Of a stretch of DNA of 64,000 bases, positions 54,653 to 63,109 are shown piece by piece; position 1 is the first letter of the stretch; each line of letters opens with the position of its first letter. The notes under the pieces are model-generated. The model was not told the DNA's origin, searched no databases, and saw only the letters and a list, made by a program, of their open reading frames with translations. The stretch covers positions 1 through 64,000 of the forward strand of contig QCJF01000003.1 of assembly GCA_003216195.1 (NCBI GenBank). The letters are read 5' to 3'. The DNA is from Pelagibacteraceae bacterium AG-404-P08. Lineage in GTDB: Bacteria > Pseudomonadota > Alphaproteobacteria > HIMB59. Made by a program: the position numbers and the translations under genes.

Positions 54653-56327
54653 TAATCAAGATGGTATTAGTGGCTATGAGTTCATCAGCATAATTGAATG
54701 AATTATGATTTATTAATTCATAAATAACAAGATTAGTTAGAACTCTCTCAACAAACATTCTTGTTTCTCTTGATGGTATAGACTCAATTAAAAGAAAACT
54801 ATCACTATTAAATGTAGTTTTTTTCATCCATTTTGAAAGATTTCCTGGCCCTGCATTATATGAGATTAAAGCCTTTAGCAAATCTCCATTGATATAATTA
54901 ATAGATAATAAATTTTGAAGGTAGAGGCTACCTGTTTCAACATTAATTTCAGGATCATACAATATTCTCGGATTAGACTTAAATTTATGTTTTTTATTTA
55001 CCATTCGAGCAGTTGATGGAAGAATTTGCATCAATCCATATGCACTTTTACCACTTTTTGCAAAAGCACTAAACTGCGACTCTTGTCTAATCATGCTAAT
55101 AATAATAGTTGGGTCAATACTATTGAAATTGTAATCTTGGATCCATTTTGGAGTTGGATATAAAAAATCTATCGGGGCGTCATCTTTAAACAAGTATTTT
55201 GCTGTTTTAATTTGCAAGGAACTCAGATCATTTTTAATAGAAAAATTTAGGATTAGTCTTTTAAACCTGTCATTTGTAATTTTTTGAAGTCTATTTAATT
55301 CTATCTCAGCAATTGGAAGTTCATCGATTTCAATTAATGCCTGAATTCTCTCACCTAATTTGGTATTTAAAAATGACTCAAGATCTGAGCTCATTAATGA
55401 GGTATTAAATTCAAAGTCTTGAATGGTTTTATCTAAAATTCTACAAGATAAAATTGAGTATATATTAAAACTTGGTTTGCAAGATTTATTTAGAGCCTCT
55501 AAAGATGCTTTGAAAGTAATTTCATCATTAGCATCTTTTGTTGAGGATAAAAATGACCAATAAGCACCAGCATCCCTTAACCATTTGTTATCTGAAATTT
55601 TTGAGAGTATTAAAAATTGTCTCGAGGCTTTTTGGTATTTTCCTTTTCTATAATATGAGAGACCTTTGATCCATAAGCCCTCATCGTATGGTTGACTCAA
55701 GAAAGCTTCATCATTTAAAACATTTATAGCCTTATCGTCTAAATCTGCAAGGTAGTAGCCATTGGCAATTATGGAAAGTAGAAAAGATTTTTCTTTTTGA
55801 TTAAAATATTTTATATGGTGGTTTAAATACTCTAATGCTCCAGTAGGCCATCCTCTTCCAACTCTTGATCTTACAGTATTATAGATACTAATTTTTTTTG
55901 AGTAATTTTTATTTGAAAATATTTTATTTGATTTAGTGGAGACAGTTTCTTGTGACTTATCTTTTTGAAAGATCTCATTAAAAAGTGGGTATGAATTTTT
56001 TTTTGGTTTTTTTACCCCTTCTGGCATTCTTCTTACTCCCAATTTATAAATCCTTCTAGCTTCGTAATGATCACTATATTCACTCAACCAATCTCGTAGC
56101 TCTAAAAAACTAGAGCGATGTGCTGTTGGATGAAGAAGTTTTAAAGCTTGTACATGACCCATAAGAATTAAATCATCTAGTTTTGCTATATCTTTATCAC
56201 CTTTATCAAAATTTCCATTTCTGTAATCATTAAAAATACTTTTGTATAGGCCAATATCTTTAGAGCTAAGGGCGAAGATACTCTGTGAGTAAAAAAACGT
56301 TACAATTAATAAAACGATAATTCTCAT
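54645..56327 (-). CDS. soluble lytic murein transglycosylase (Slt family)
   Basis: I use the ATG at 56327 (MRIIVLLIVTFFYSQSIFALSS, a signal peptide), giving 560 residues. A long superhelical N-terminal region made of tetratricopeptide-like helices precedes the catalytic domain. IISMIRQESQFSAFAKSGKSAYGLMQILPSTARMV has the catalytic glutamate, and ALISYNAGPGNLSKWM is the second Slt motif. It cleaves peptidoglycan glycan strands in the periplasm. Confidence 0.9.
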   Translation of the reverse strand: MRIIVLLIVTFFYSQSIFALSSKDIGLYKSIFNDYRNGNFDKGDKDIAKLDDLILMGHVQALKLLHPTAHRSSFLELRDWLSEYSDHYEARRIYKLGVRRMPEGVKKPKKNSYPLFNEIFQKDKSQETVSTKSNKIFSNKNYSKKISIYNTVRSRVGRGWPTGALEYLNHHIKYFNQKEKSFLLSIIANGYYLADLDDKAINVLNDEAFLSQPYDEGLWIKGLSYYRKGKYQKASRQFLILSKISDNKWLRDAGAYWSFLSSTKDANDEITFKASLEALNKSCKPSFNIYSILSCRILDKTIQDFEFNTSLMSSDLESFLNTKLGERIQALIEIDELPIAEIELNRLQKITNDRFKRLILNFSIKNDLSSLQIKTAKYLFKDDAPIDFLYPTPKWIQDYNFNSIDPTIIISMIRQESQFSAFAKSGKSAYGLMQILPSTARMVNKKHKFKSNPRILYDPEINVETGSLYLQNLLSINYINGDLLKALISYNAGPGNLSKWMKKTTFNSDSFLLIESIPSRETRMFVERVLTNLVIYELINHNSFNYADELIATNTILIND

Positions 56328-56328
56328 T

Positions 56329-57006
56329 CTATCCACCAAGCTGTTTTTTAATTTCTTTTAAATCTTCCCAAGCATCTTTCTTAAGTTCTGGATTGTTTAT
56401 TAATAAAGATGGCTCATAAAGCACACGGCATTTTTTGGGTACCACGTCATTCGGGGTGTTGAAATCAAACCATTTTCCACGAAGAGACATGGAAGACAAG
56501 TCTGCAGCCAATAACATTTTGATGCAATAATTTGACATAATTACTAAATATTTTGGGTTAATCAATTCAATCAACCGATAATTGATAAGTTGTAAAATTG
56601 AATTCATTTTGTGGTTACTATCAAACTCACTAAGTCCCCTTGGTATATAAGACACTAGGCTTATTTGTTTCCTATCTAATTTTATGGAGGAAAGCATTTT
56701 ATCGAATAACTCACCATTTGCTTTATCTATTATCTTTTCATCAGTAATGTCGCATTTACCGTAAAAAAATAAAATCTTCGATTTTTTATCACCTTCTACA
56801 AGATTGATTGGTTGATTAATATTTAACTTTAATAATTCATTTTTTAAAAAATCCTCTATTTGATCAATACTGGTGGCTTTGCTAGGACTATTGATAATAT
56901 CTACATTTATTTGGTTATCGGAATCATTTTGAGATTTTTTTACCTGAAATTCCTCCAGATTCATCAATTCCAAAAGAATATTTTTTTGGTAGTCTTGGTT
57001 ATTCAT
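56329..57006 (-). CDS. uracil-DNA glycosylase family protein, degenerate motifs
   Basis: A 225-residue protein that aligns by eye with the family 4/5 uracil-DNA glycosylase fold. ANGELFDKMLSSI, RLIELINPKYLVIMSNYCIKMLL and LRGKWF...LYEPSLLINNPELKKDAWEDLK are in the right order. The GExPG-type motif 1 reads FFYGKCDIT and the HPS motif reads EPS, so its histidine is a glutamate. Only three cysteines exist, too few for the usual 4Fe-4S site. It may be inactive on uracil or have a changed role. The start shares CATG with the TPR gene. Confidence 0.75.
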   Translation of the reverse strand: MNNQDYQKNILLELMNLEEFQVKKSQNDSDNQINVDIINSPSKATSIDQIEDFLKNELLKLNINQPINLVEGDKKSKILFFYGKCDITDEKIIDKANGELFDKMLSSIKLDRKQISLVSYIPRGLSEFDSNHKMNSILQLINYRLIELINPKYLVIMSNYCIKMLLAADLSSMSLRGKWFDFNTPNDVVPKKCRVLYEPSLLINNPELKKDAWEDLKEIKKQLGG

Positions 57007-58603
57007 GATTAAAAAATTATCTTTTAGTATATATTTTATATGTTTTTTTGAATTTATTGTATATGCATATGGGTCTCAATTAAAAAATACTTTCGAAAAC
57101 CAACTTCTAAGTTCAATTTATTCTGAATACAATAATGATTATTTAATTTGGGAAAAATTACCTAAATATAATTTTTCAAATGACCATACTTCAAACTTAC
57201 TAAGTAATATTATTATAGGAAACTATACTTTTGATAATATTAGTGAAATTAAAAGTGGATTTATTCATGAAATTGTTCTTTTTCTAAAGAATCTAGGTGA
57301 TGAAAAATGCTTAAATATTCCTGACAAAAAACAAATTTATATTTTTGAAGAGGCTATATTGAAAAGCATAAATTTTTGGATGACTTTTTGTAATAAACAC
57401 AATCTTCAAAATAATTTAGAAAATTTGAATGATATTGATAGTCGCTTTACAAATTTAAGATATATCAATACTATTTATTATTATCATCATCAAAAAGACT
57501 TCAACAGTTTAAAAAAAATTAATGAAGAAATAACATCAAATATAGAAACACTCTCTATCTTTAATTCTAAAGAATTAAATGTAATGGACAATATTTTCAA
57601 TTATCATAACATCAATTTTCCACTATCAGATTTTATTCAGTCATCAACTACTTTTAATAATTTATCTATTGAATTAGATAAAAATTACGTAGTTAAGGAT
57701 TATGAAGACATAATATATCTTCAACTATTTCAAACTAGCACTTATTACTTTTATGCGCGTGAATATAAAAAAGCACTTGCTTTATTATCTTATTTAATCG
57801 AAATAAATCCAGATAATAGGGATTATTATCTTTATAAAAAAATTTCATTTTTAGCAGAATTAAATCCAAGTAAAGAAATATTAAAATTAATTAAAAATTT
57901 TAATCCAACTGACAAAAATTTTAATTTTTTTAAAAACTACCTTTATATCTCAACATCATTTGAATTAGACACTGATATGAGTGACTTAGTATATTTTATA
58001 AATAATAGCGATCATCAAACTGATTGGATAAATTTAGAGTTATCATTTCTTGTTGCGATGGAAATGTACTTTTTAAATGATAATAGTGGTGCTTTAGATT
58101 TTATAAACGAGTGTTGCATGAGTATTATAGATAATTCTGATGATGCAATTCATCTTTTTAAATATGGTATTTTGTTAGAGAGAAATAATGAAATTAAAAA
58201 AGCTGAAGAAATTATCCAAAAAAGTATTGATATATCTAAAAGTTCATATCCTTACATATTAAATTATTTAGCATATTTATGGGTTGAGAATGATAGAAAA
58301 TTAGATCTTGCAGAAAGTATGCTTCAAAAAGCAGTAAAAGACTCAAATTATAATGATGGCGCTATACTTGATAGTTTGGGATGGCTTTATTATAAGAAAG
58401 ATAATTTAGATTTGGCAGAAAAATGGATTTACGATGCTTATCAACTTGAACCTTCAGAGCCAGAAATAATAGATCATTTATCTCAAATTTATTATGAATT
58501 AGGCAGATACAAAGAATCAAAATTTTTAGACAATAAAATTTTACTATTTCATAAAGATTATTTTAAATACGAGGAAGTTTTAAGCAGAAATGAAAATAAG
58601 TAA
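57005..58603 (+). CDS. tetratricopeptide-repeat protein, exported or membrane-anchored
   Basis: A 532-residue protein with an N-terminal hydrophobic signal (LSFSIYFICFFEFIVYAYG). The C-terminal half contains TPR units, for example YYFYAREYKKALALLSYLIEINPDNRDYY, YLWVENDRKLDLAESMLQKAV and SLGWLYYKKDNLDLAEKWIYDAYQLEPSEPEI. The N-terminal half is helical and divergent. TPR proteins before ispE are common in alphaproteobacteria. The partner is unknown. It overlaps ispE by 14 bases. Confidence 0.85.
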   Translation: MIKKLSFSIYFICFFEFIVYAYGSQLKNTFENQLLSSIYSEYNNDYLIWEKLPKYNFSNDHTSNLLSNIIIGNYTFDNISEIKSGFIHEIVLFLKNLGDEKCLNIPDKKQIYIFEEAILKSINFWMTFCNKHNLQNNLENLNDIDSRFTNLRYINTIYYYHHQKDFNSLKKINEEITSNIETLSIFNSKELNVMDNIFNYHNINFPLSDFIQSSTTFNNLSIELDKNYVVKDYEDIIYLQLFQTSTYYFYAREYKKALALLSYLIEINPDNRDYYLYKKISFLAELNPSKEILKLIKNFNPTDKNFNFFKNYLYISTSFELDTDMSDLVYFINNSDHQTDWINLELSFLVAMEMYFLNDNSGALDFINECCMSIIDNSDDAIHLFKYGILLERNNEIKKAEEIIQKSIDISKSSYPYILNYLAYLWVENDRKLDLAESMLQKAVKDSNYNDGAILDSLGWLYYKKDNLDLAEKWIYDAYQLEPSEPEIIDHLSQIYYELGRYKESKFLDNKILLFHKDYFKYEEVLSRNENK

Positions 58604-59408
58604 ATTAACAAGCTATGCTAAAATAAATCTTGATTTAAAAATTAAATATTATGATAAAATTATCAAAAAACATAAGATTTCTTCTAAAGTAGTTCTTTTA
58701 AAATTAAATGATTTAATTACGGTATCTAATTCTACAAAGTTGCAAATTACTTATTACGATCAAAATAAAAAATTAATCAAATTGAAAAATGATATTATAA
58801 AAAAATCAATTCTATTTTTCGATAGAAAATACAAAACCAAAACTAAATTAAAATTTTTAGTTTACAAAAAAATACCAGTTGGTTATGGATTAGGAGGCGG
58901 ATCCTCAAATGCAGCCTCAATTTTAAAATTTCTATATAAATATCATCAAATTTCCTCAAAAAACTTTGAAAAAGATGCACCATTAATTGGTTCAGATGTA
59001 ATTATTTTTAAAGATAAATATCCAAAAATAATTGATGGATTAAATCAATATAAATATCTCAAGGCAAAAAAATATTATTGGAGGAAAGTTTACCTAATTA
59101 TTCCTTCACATAAAAATTTAACTAAAAAAATTTATAATTATTTTAAAAATCATAATATGGGGGCAAAAAAACAACTAATATCTCAAAATAATTTAACTAG
59201 TTCATCTATGTTGTTAAATAAAGAGTTTAAAGAATTATTTATGTTCCTTTTGAGTTATAGGAGAGATTTCTTAAAATTTGGTATGAGTGGCAGTGGATCT
59301 TCAATTTTTGTATCTTTTAAGAAAATTGCAAAAGAAAAGTTGATTTTTAGGGAGATTAATAAACTTTATCCTTCAGTTAGAATTGAAAAATCCCTTTATT
59401 TCGGATAA
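58590..59408 (+). CDS. ispE: 4-diphosphocytidyl-2-C-methyl-D-erythritol kinase IspE
   Basis: A 272-residue GHMP kinase of the MEP isoprenoid pathway. SYAKINLDLKI is the N-terminal motif. PVGYGLGGGSSNAASIL is the ATP-binding glycine-rich loop, APLIGSDVIIF the catalytic-aspartate segment, and GMSGSGSSIFVSF the third GHMP motif. It supplies isoprenoid precursors for the ubiquinone side chain and heme O made through UbiA and CtaB here. It is lysine-rich, as are many proteins in this window. Confidence 0.93.
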   Translation: MKISKLTSYAKINLDLKIKYYDKIIKKHKISSKVVLLKLNDLITVSNSTKLQITYYDQNKKLIKLKNDIIKKSILFFDRKYKTKTKLKFLVYKKIPVGYGLGGGSSNAASILKFLYKYHQISSKNFEKDAPLIGSDVIIFKDKYPKIIDGLNQYKYLKAKKYYWRKVYLIIPSHKNLTKKIYNYFKNHNMGAKKQLISQNNLTSSSMLLNKEFKELFMFLLSYRRDFLKFGMSGSGSSIFVSFKKIAKEKLIFREINKLYPSVRIEKSLYFG

Positions 59409-59424
59409 GTTCTTTAAATCCTGA

Positions 59425-59499
59425 TGGGGCGTAGCCAAGCGGTAAGGCACCGGTTTTTGGTATCGGCATGCGTAGGTTCGAATCCTACCGCCCCAGCCA
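59425..59499 (+). tRNA. tRNA-Gln (anticodon UUG)
   Basis: A 75-base tRNA. The acceptor TGGGGCG pairs with CGCCCCA, with discriminator G and an encoded CCA. The D arm is AGCCAAGCGGTAAGGCA. The anticodon stem CCGGT/ATCGG encloses TTTTGGT, so the anticodon is TTG, reading CAA (and CAG by wobble). The T arm is GTAGG TTCGAAT CCTAC. It lies 16 bases after ispE. Confidence 0.96.
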
Positions 59500-59524
59500 T
59501 ATCTAAGTTATAAATTAGAATAAT

Positions 59525-61342
59525 ATGAAACAGCTTTTATTTTCACTTAAAGAGGGATCAGTTAGTTATCATAAAAAAGAAATTTTAAAGGAACTTGATA
59601 TTAATATTCATCGAAAAGATTTTATTGCGCTTGTTGGTAAAAATGGGGCAGGTAAATCAACCCTAATGAATGTTATATCAGGTCAACATGATATTGATGC
59701 TGGTGAAAAATGGAGTATTGATAATTTTGCTGTAAATTATTTCAACCAAAATTTTGTATTAAATAATGATAATAACACCGTTGAGCAAGAAATTTTATCT
59801 GTAATCAAAAATCAAGATAATAATTATGAGATAGATATATTTTGCAAAAATTTAAGCATTGATAAAAATAGTTTAATTAAACATTTATCGGGGGGGCAAA
59901 AAAGGAGAGTAGGGCTAATCAAAAATTTAATCAAACCTTCTGATCTTTTACTATTAGATGAACCAACCAATCATCTAGACTTGGATACAATTGTTTGGCT
60001 AGAAAACTATTTAAAAAAACTAGATTGTGCAATTTTATGTGTAAGTCATGATCGACAATTTCTAAAAAACTTTACAAATAAAATACTATGGATAGATCGA
60101 TCTAAAATAAAAATAAATTACAAAGGATATAGTGATTTTGATAATTGGTCTGAGACTCTTTTATCACAAGAAGAGAGAGAACTACAAAATAGGAAGCAAT
60201 TTGTAAATTTAGAGGTAAATTGGGCTAATAAAGGAGTTAAAGCAAGAGTAAAAAGAAATACCAGAAGGTTAGAACAAGCTAAAGACTTAAAGGAAAATTT
60301 AGACAAAGATATTAGCGAATTTAAAAAAGCCACAAAAAAGATTGAAATTAATCAAATTTATGAGGATTCAAAGAATTTTAAAAATGTTGCAGAGTTTCAC
60401 AATGCAGAATTTTACTATGAAGAAAATAATAAAAATTTTATTTTAAAAAACTTTTATTTAAAAATAAGCAAAAAAGATAGAATTGGTCTTTTGGGAGGTA
60501 ATGGCTCTGGAAAAACAACTTTTTTAAAAATTTTGCTCAATGAACTGAATTTAAAATCGGGAACTTTAAAATTAAGAAAAGAGTTAGAGTTTTCATATTT
60601 TGATCAATTAAGAAATGATTTAAAAGACAATTTACCAATAAAGAAGGTCTTAGTCCCCTCTGGTGGCGATTACTTAAAAACGCAAGGTAAAGAGAGACAT
60701 GTATGCAGTTATTTAAAAGATTTCCATTTTGATCCATCTAAAGCAAATGATCCTGTCGGGAGTTTATCTGGTGGAATGAAAAATCGATTACTTTTATCAA
60801 AAGTCTTATCAAATCCTAAAAGTGGCTTAATCTTAGATGAGCCTACTAATGACCTTGATATTGATACTTTAGATTTAGTAGAGTCTGTACTTTCTAATTA
60901 CAACGGGACTCTCGTAGTTGTTTCACACAATAGAGATTTTTTAGACAAATTAGTAAATAAAATATTATTTTTTAAAGGAAATGGTGATGTTTTGTTATTT
61001 AATGGCGGCTATCATGACTTCTTAAAAAACAAAGTTCTTCTTGAAAATGATATAAATAACTTATCTCAAACTAAAAATAAATCTCTAAAGAAAAATATAA
61101 ATATAAAAAAATCACATAAAAAGAAGTTAACCTTTAAATTACAATATGAGCTTAATAATTTACCTAAGCAAATAGACCTTCTGAAAGAGGAAATTGCTCA
61201 TTTTGAAAAAATTATAGAGGCACCGGATCTTTATAAAAAGGACTATGAGTTATTTATTAGCACAACTAAAAAATTAGGCTCCCTCCAAATAGAATTGGAA
61301 AATAAAGAGCAAAGATGGCTAGAACTCATGGAATTAAATTAG
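59525..61342 (+). CDS. ABC-F family ATPase, Uup-like
   Basis: A 605-residue protein with two ATPase domains and no membrane segments. Domain 1 has GKNGAGKST, LSGGQKRRVG and LLDEPTNHLDLDTIVWLE. Domain 2 has GGNGSGKTT, LSGGMKNRLLLS and LILDEPTNDLDIDTLDLVE. A charged linker (KGVKARVKRNTRRLEQAKDL) lies between them and a C-terminal coiled coil follows, both typical of Uup. ABC-F proteins act on ribosomes, and Uup also influences DNA branch stability in E. coli. Confidence 0.92.
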   Translation: MKQLLFSLKEGSVSYHKKEILKELDINIHRKDFIALVGKNGAGKSTLMNVISGQHDIDAGEKWSIDNFAVNYFNQNFVLNNDNNTVEQEILSVIKNQDNNYEIDIFCKNLSIDKNSLIKHLSGGQKRRVGLIKNLIKPSDLLLLDEPTNHLDLDTIVWLENYLKKLDCAILCVSHDRQFLKNFTNKILWIDRSKIKINYKGYSDFDNWSETLLSQEERELQNRKQFVNLEVNWANKGVKARVKRNTRRLEQAKDLKENLDKDISEFKKATKKIEINQIYEDSKNFKNVAEFHNAEFYYEENNKNFILKNFYLKISKKDRIGLLGGNGSGKTTFLKILLNELNLKSGTLKLRKELEFSYFDQLRNDLKDNLPIKKVLVPSGGDYLKTQGKERHVCSYLKDFHFDPSKANDPVGSLSGGMKNRLLLSKVLSNPKSGLILDEPTNDLDIDTLDLVESVLSNYNGTLVVVSHNRDFLDKLVNKILFFKGNGDVLLFNGGYHDFLKNKVLLENDINNLSQTKNKSLKKNINIKKSHKKKLTFKLQYELNNLPKQIDLLKEEIAHFEKIIEAPDLYKKDYELFISTTKKLGSLQIELENKEQRWLELMELN

Positions 61343-61345
61343 AAA

Positions 61346-62071
61346 ATGAATTTAAAAAAAAAAGTGGAAGAAATTTCTAATATTTCTCATTTTGATGAAA
61401 TCTGCAGTATGCTTCCATTTGAAAAAAAGGATATTTATCTTATTGGAGGAGCCACTAGGTCTTTATTGTCAGATAATTACGAAAATAAAGATATTGATGT
61501 AGTTGTTCCAAAATTAGATGATCGAACGGTCGATAAAATTTTAGATAAATATGATAGCGCAAAATATTATCAAGCTTATAAAAGTATATCATTTGAATTA
61601 GGTGATTTTGAGTTCCAGATAAATTCATTTAGAAAAGATGTAGCCCCATCTGGAAGACATTCAAAAATTGCTAATGCCTTGAGTATAAAAGAGGACTCTT
61701 TAAGAAGAGATTTTACATTTAATAGCATATATATAAATTTAATTGGGGAGGTGTTTGATTTTTATTCAGGTGTTGAGCATTTTAAAAATAATTACTTGAA
61801 GTTTATTTTTGACCCAATTGTACAAATCCAAAAAGATTACTTAAGGGCAATAAGATATATAAGGTTTCTATCATTATTTGAAAATACAAAAACCTTTCCA
61901 GCTGATTTGGAAGCTATAATGTTACTCTCAAAAAACATTACAGATTTTGTAAAAGAAAAAAAAATATCACAAGAACTTAATAAGATTTACAAGATGCCAT
62001 TTCCAAAAAATACCATTTCTTTTTTAAAAGAGAATAATGAGCTGAGGCAATTTTTAGATTTTTTAACTTAA
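61346..62071 (+). CDS. CCA tRNA nucleotidyltransferase/poly(A) polymerase, C-terminally short
   Basis: A 241-residue class II nucleotidyltransferase. YLIGGATRSLL, NKDIDVVVPKLDD (metal aspartates), EDSLRRDFTFNSIYINLIGEVFDFYSGVEH and IQKDYLRAIRYIRFLSLF are the head and neck motifs. The usual enzyme is about 390-420 residues. Here the body and tail that contact the tRNA elbow are missing, and the gene ends in a stop overlapping trmL. Both tRNAs in the window encode CCA, so only repair activity may be required. Confidence 0.82.
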   Translation: MNLKKKVEEISNISHFDEICSMLPFEKKDIYLIGGATRSLLSDNYENKDIDVVVPKLDDRTVDKILDKYDSAKYYQAYKSISFELGDFEFQINSFRKDVAPSGRHSKIANALSIKEDSLRRDFTFNSIYINLIGEVFDFYSGVEHFKNNYLKFIFDPIVQIQKDYLRAIRYIRFLSLFENTKTFPADLEAIMLLSKNITDFVKEKKISQELNKIYKMPFPKNTISFLKENNELRQFLDFLT

Positions 62072-62523
62072 AAACCAGCTTTAATAGATGAAACTACAAT
62101 TGCAACAGAGGTAGCAAGATTTAATGATCTTGTTTTGCTGTTTATCGGTATCGTTATTTTGTTATTGACAGTATTATGAATTGTTTCTGGCACACCTGCT
62201 GTTTCTTTTCCAAATAAAATAATATCATTATCTTCAAACTTAAACTCGTAAAGGTTATTGTCGGTTTTAGTAGTGGCTAAGATTACTCTGTTGTTATTTT
62301 TTTTTGAATATAAATAAAAATTATCCCAATTTTCGTGATTTACAATTTCACAATGGTCTATGTAATCCATCACAGCGCCTTTGAATCTTTTATCTGTCAT
62401 GGAGAAAGGCAAAGGTTTGATTATGTGAAGGGGAAACTCTAAACAAGCAGCAGTTCTGATAATCACGCCAAGATTTTGAGGCATATCGGGCTGATAGAGA
62501 CAAATTGCAAATTTATGCGTCAT
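62068..62523 (-). CDS. trmL: tRNA (cytidine34-2'-O)-methyltransferase TrmL
   Basis: A 151-residue SPOUT methyltransferase. CLYQPDMPQNLGVIIRTAACL is the N-terminal motif, IILFGKETAGVPETI motif 2 and SLNLATSVAIVV motif 3 of the trefoil knot. It methylates the wobble ribose of certain tRNA-Leu species, possibly including the tRNA-Leu(CAA) encoded at 15.6 kb. Its stop shares TTAA with the CCA enzyme's stop. Confidence 0.93.
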   Translation of the reverse strand: MTHKFAICLYQPDMPQNLGVIIRTAACLEFPLHIIKPLPFSMTDKRFKGAVMDYIDHCEIVNHENWDNFYLYSKKNNNRVILATTKTDNNLYEFKFEDNDIILFGKETAGVPETIHNTVNNKITIPINSKTRSLNLATSVAIVVSSIKAGF

Positions 62524-62580
62524 GATGACTACTACTTATGCTACATCTTACCAATAAAATCTACTTAGATTTAAATCCAA

Positions 62581-63105
62581 ATGTCAGATAATAAAAAACC
62601 AAGAAGAGATTTTATTAAATTATCAGCAATGACTCTAGGAGGGGTTGGGGCTGCTAGTTTACTTATTCCTTTTATATCAAGCATGAATCCAGGCAAAGAT
62701 ACTCTAGCCTTGGCATCAACTGAAATAGATTTATCTCCCTTGGAAGAGGGCCAGAGTTTGACAGTAATATGGAGAGGTAAACCTGTTTTTATAAAGCATC
62801 GAACAAAAAGTGAAATAGACAGTGCTAGAAATATTTCTTTAGAGGATCTACCAGATGCAGAGGAGGACTCTGCTAGAGTTCAAAAAGATAATTGGTTAGT
62901 TGTATTAGGTGTTTGTACTCATTTAGGGTGCGTACCTCTTGGACAAAAAGCTTCGGATACAAAAGGAGACTATGGCGGATGGTTTTGCCCTTGTCATGGT
63001 TCACATTATGACACTTCTGGCAGGATAAGAAAAGGACCAGCTCCGACTAACTTACCTGTTCCCCCTTACGTATTTTTAACTGATAACAGAATAAAGATAG
63101 GATAA
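62581..63105 (+). CDS. petA: ubiquinol-cytochrome c reductase Rieske iron-sulfur subunit
   Basis: A 174-residue Rieske protein. The N-terminus has a twin-arginine motif ([24 protein letters not shown]) forming the Tat signal-anchor helix. [10 protein letters not shown] and CPCHGSHYD are the two cluster-binding boxes with the disulfide cysteines. It passes electrons from ubiquinol to cytochrome c1 in the bc1 complex and is followed 4 bases later by petB. Confidence 0.97.
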   Translation: MSDNKKPRRDFIKLSAMTLGGVGAASLLIPFISSMNPGKDTLALASTEIDLSPLEEGQSLTVIWRGKPVFIKHRTKSEIDSARNISLEDLPDAEEDSARVQKDNWLVVLGVCTHLGCVPLGQKASDTKGDYGGWFCPCHGSHYDTSGRIRKGPAPTNLPVPPYVFLTDNRIKIG

Positions 63106-63109
63106 TTTA

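Noticed and set aside
62041-62071. Frameshift or sequencing error at the end of the CCA enzyme
   Set aside because: No continuation of the protein is visible in other frames after the stop, because trmL occupies the opposite strand immediately. Truncation therefore appears genuine.
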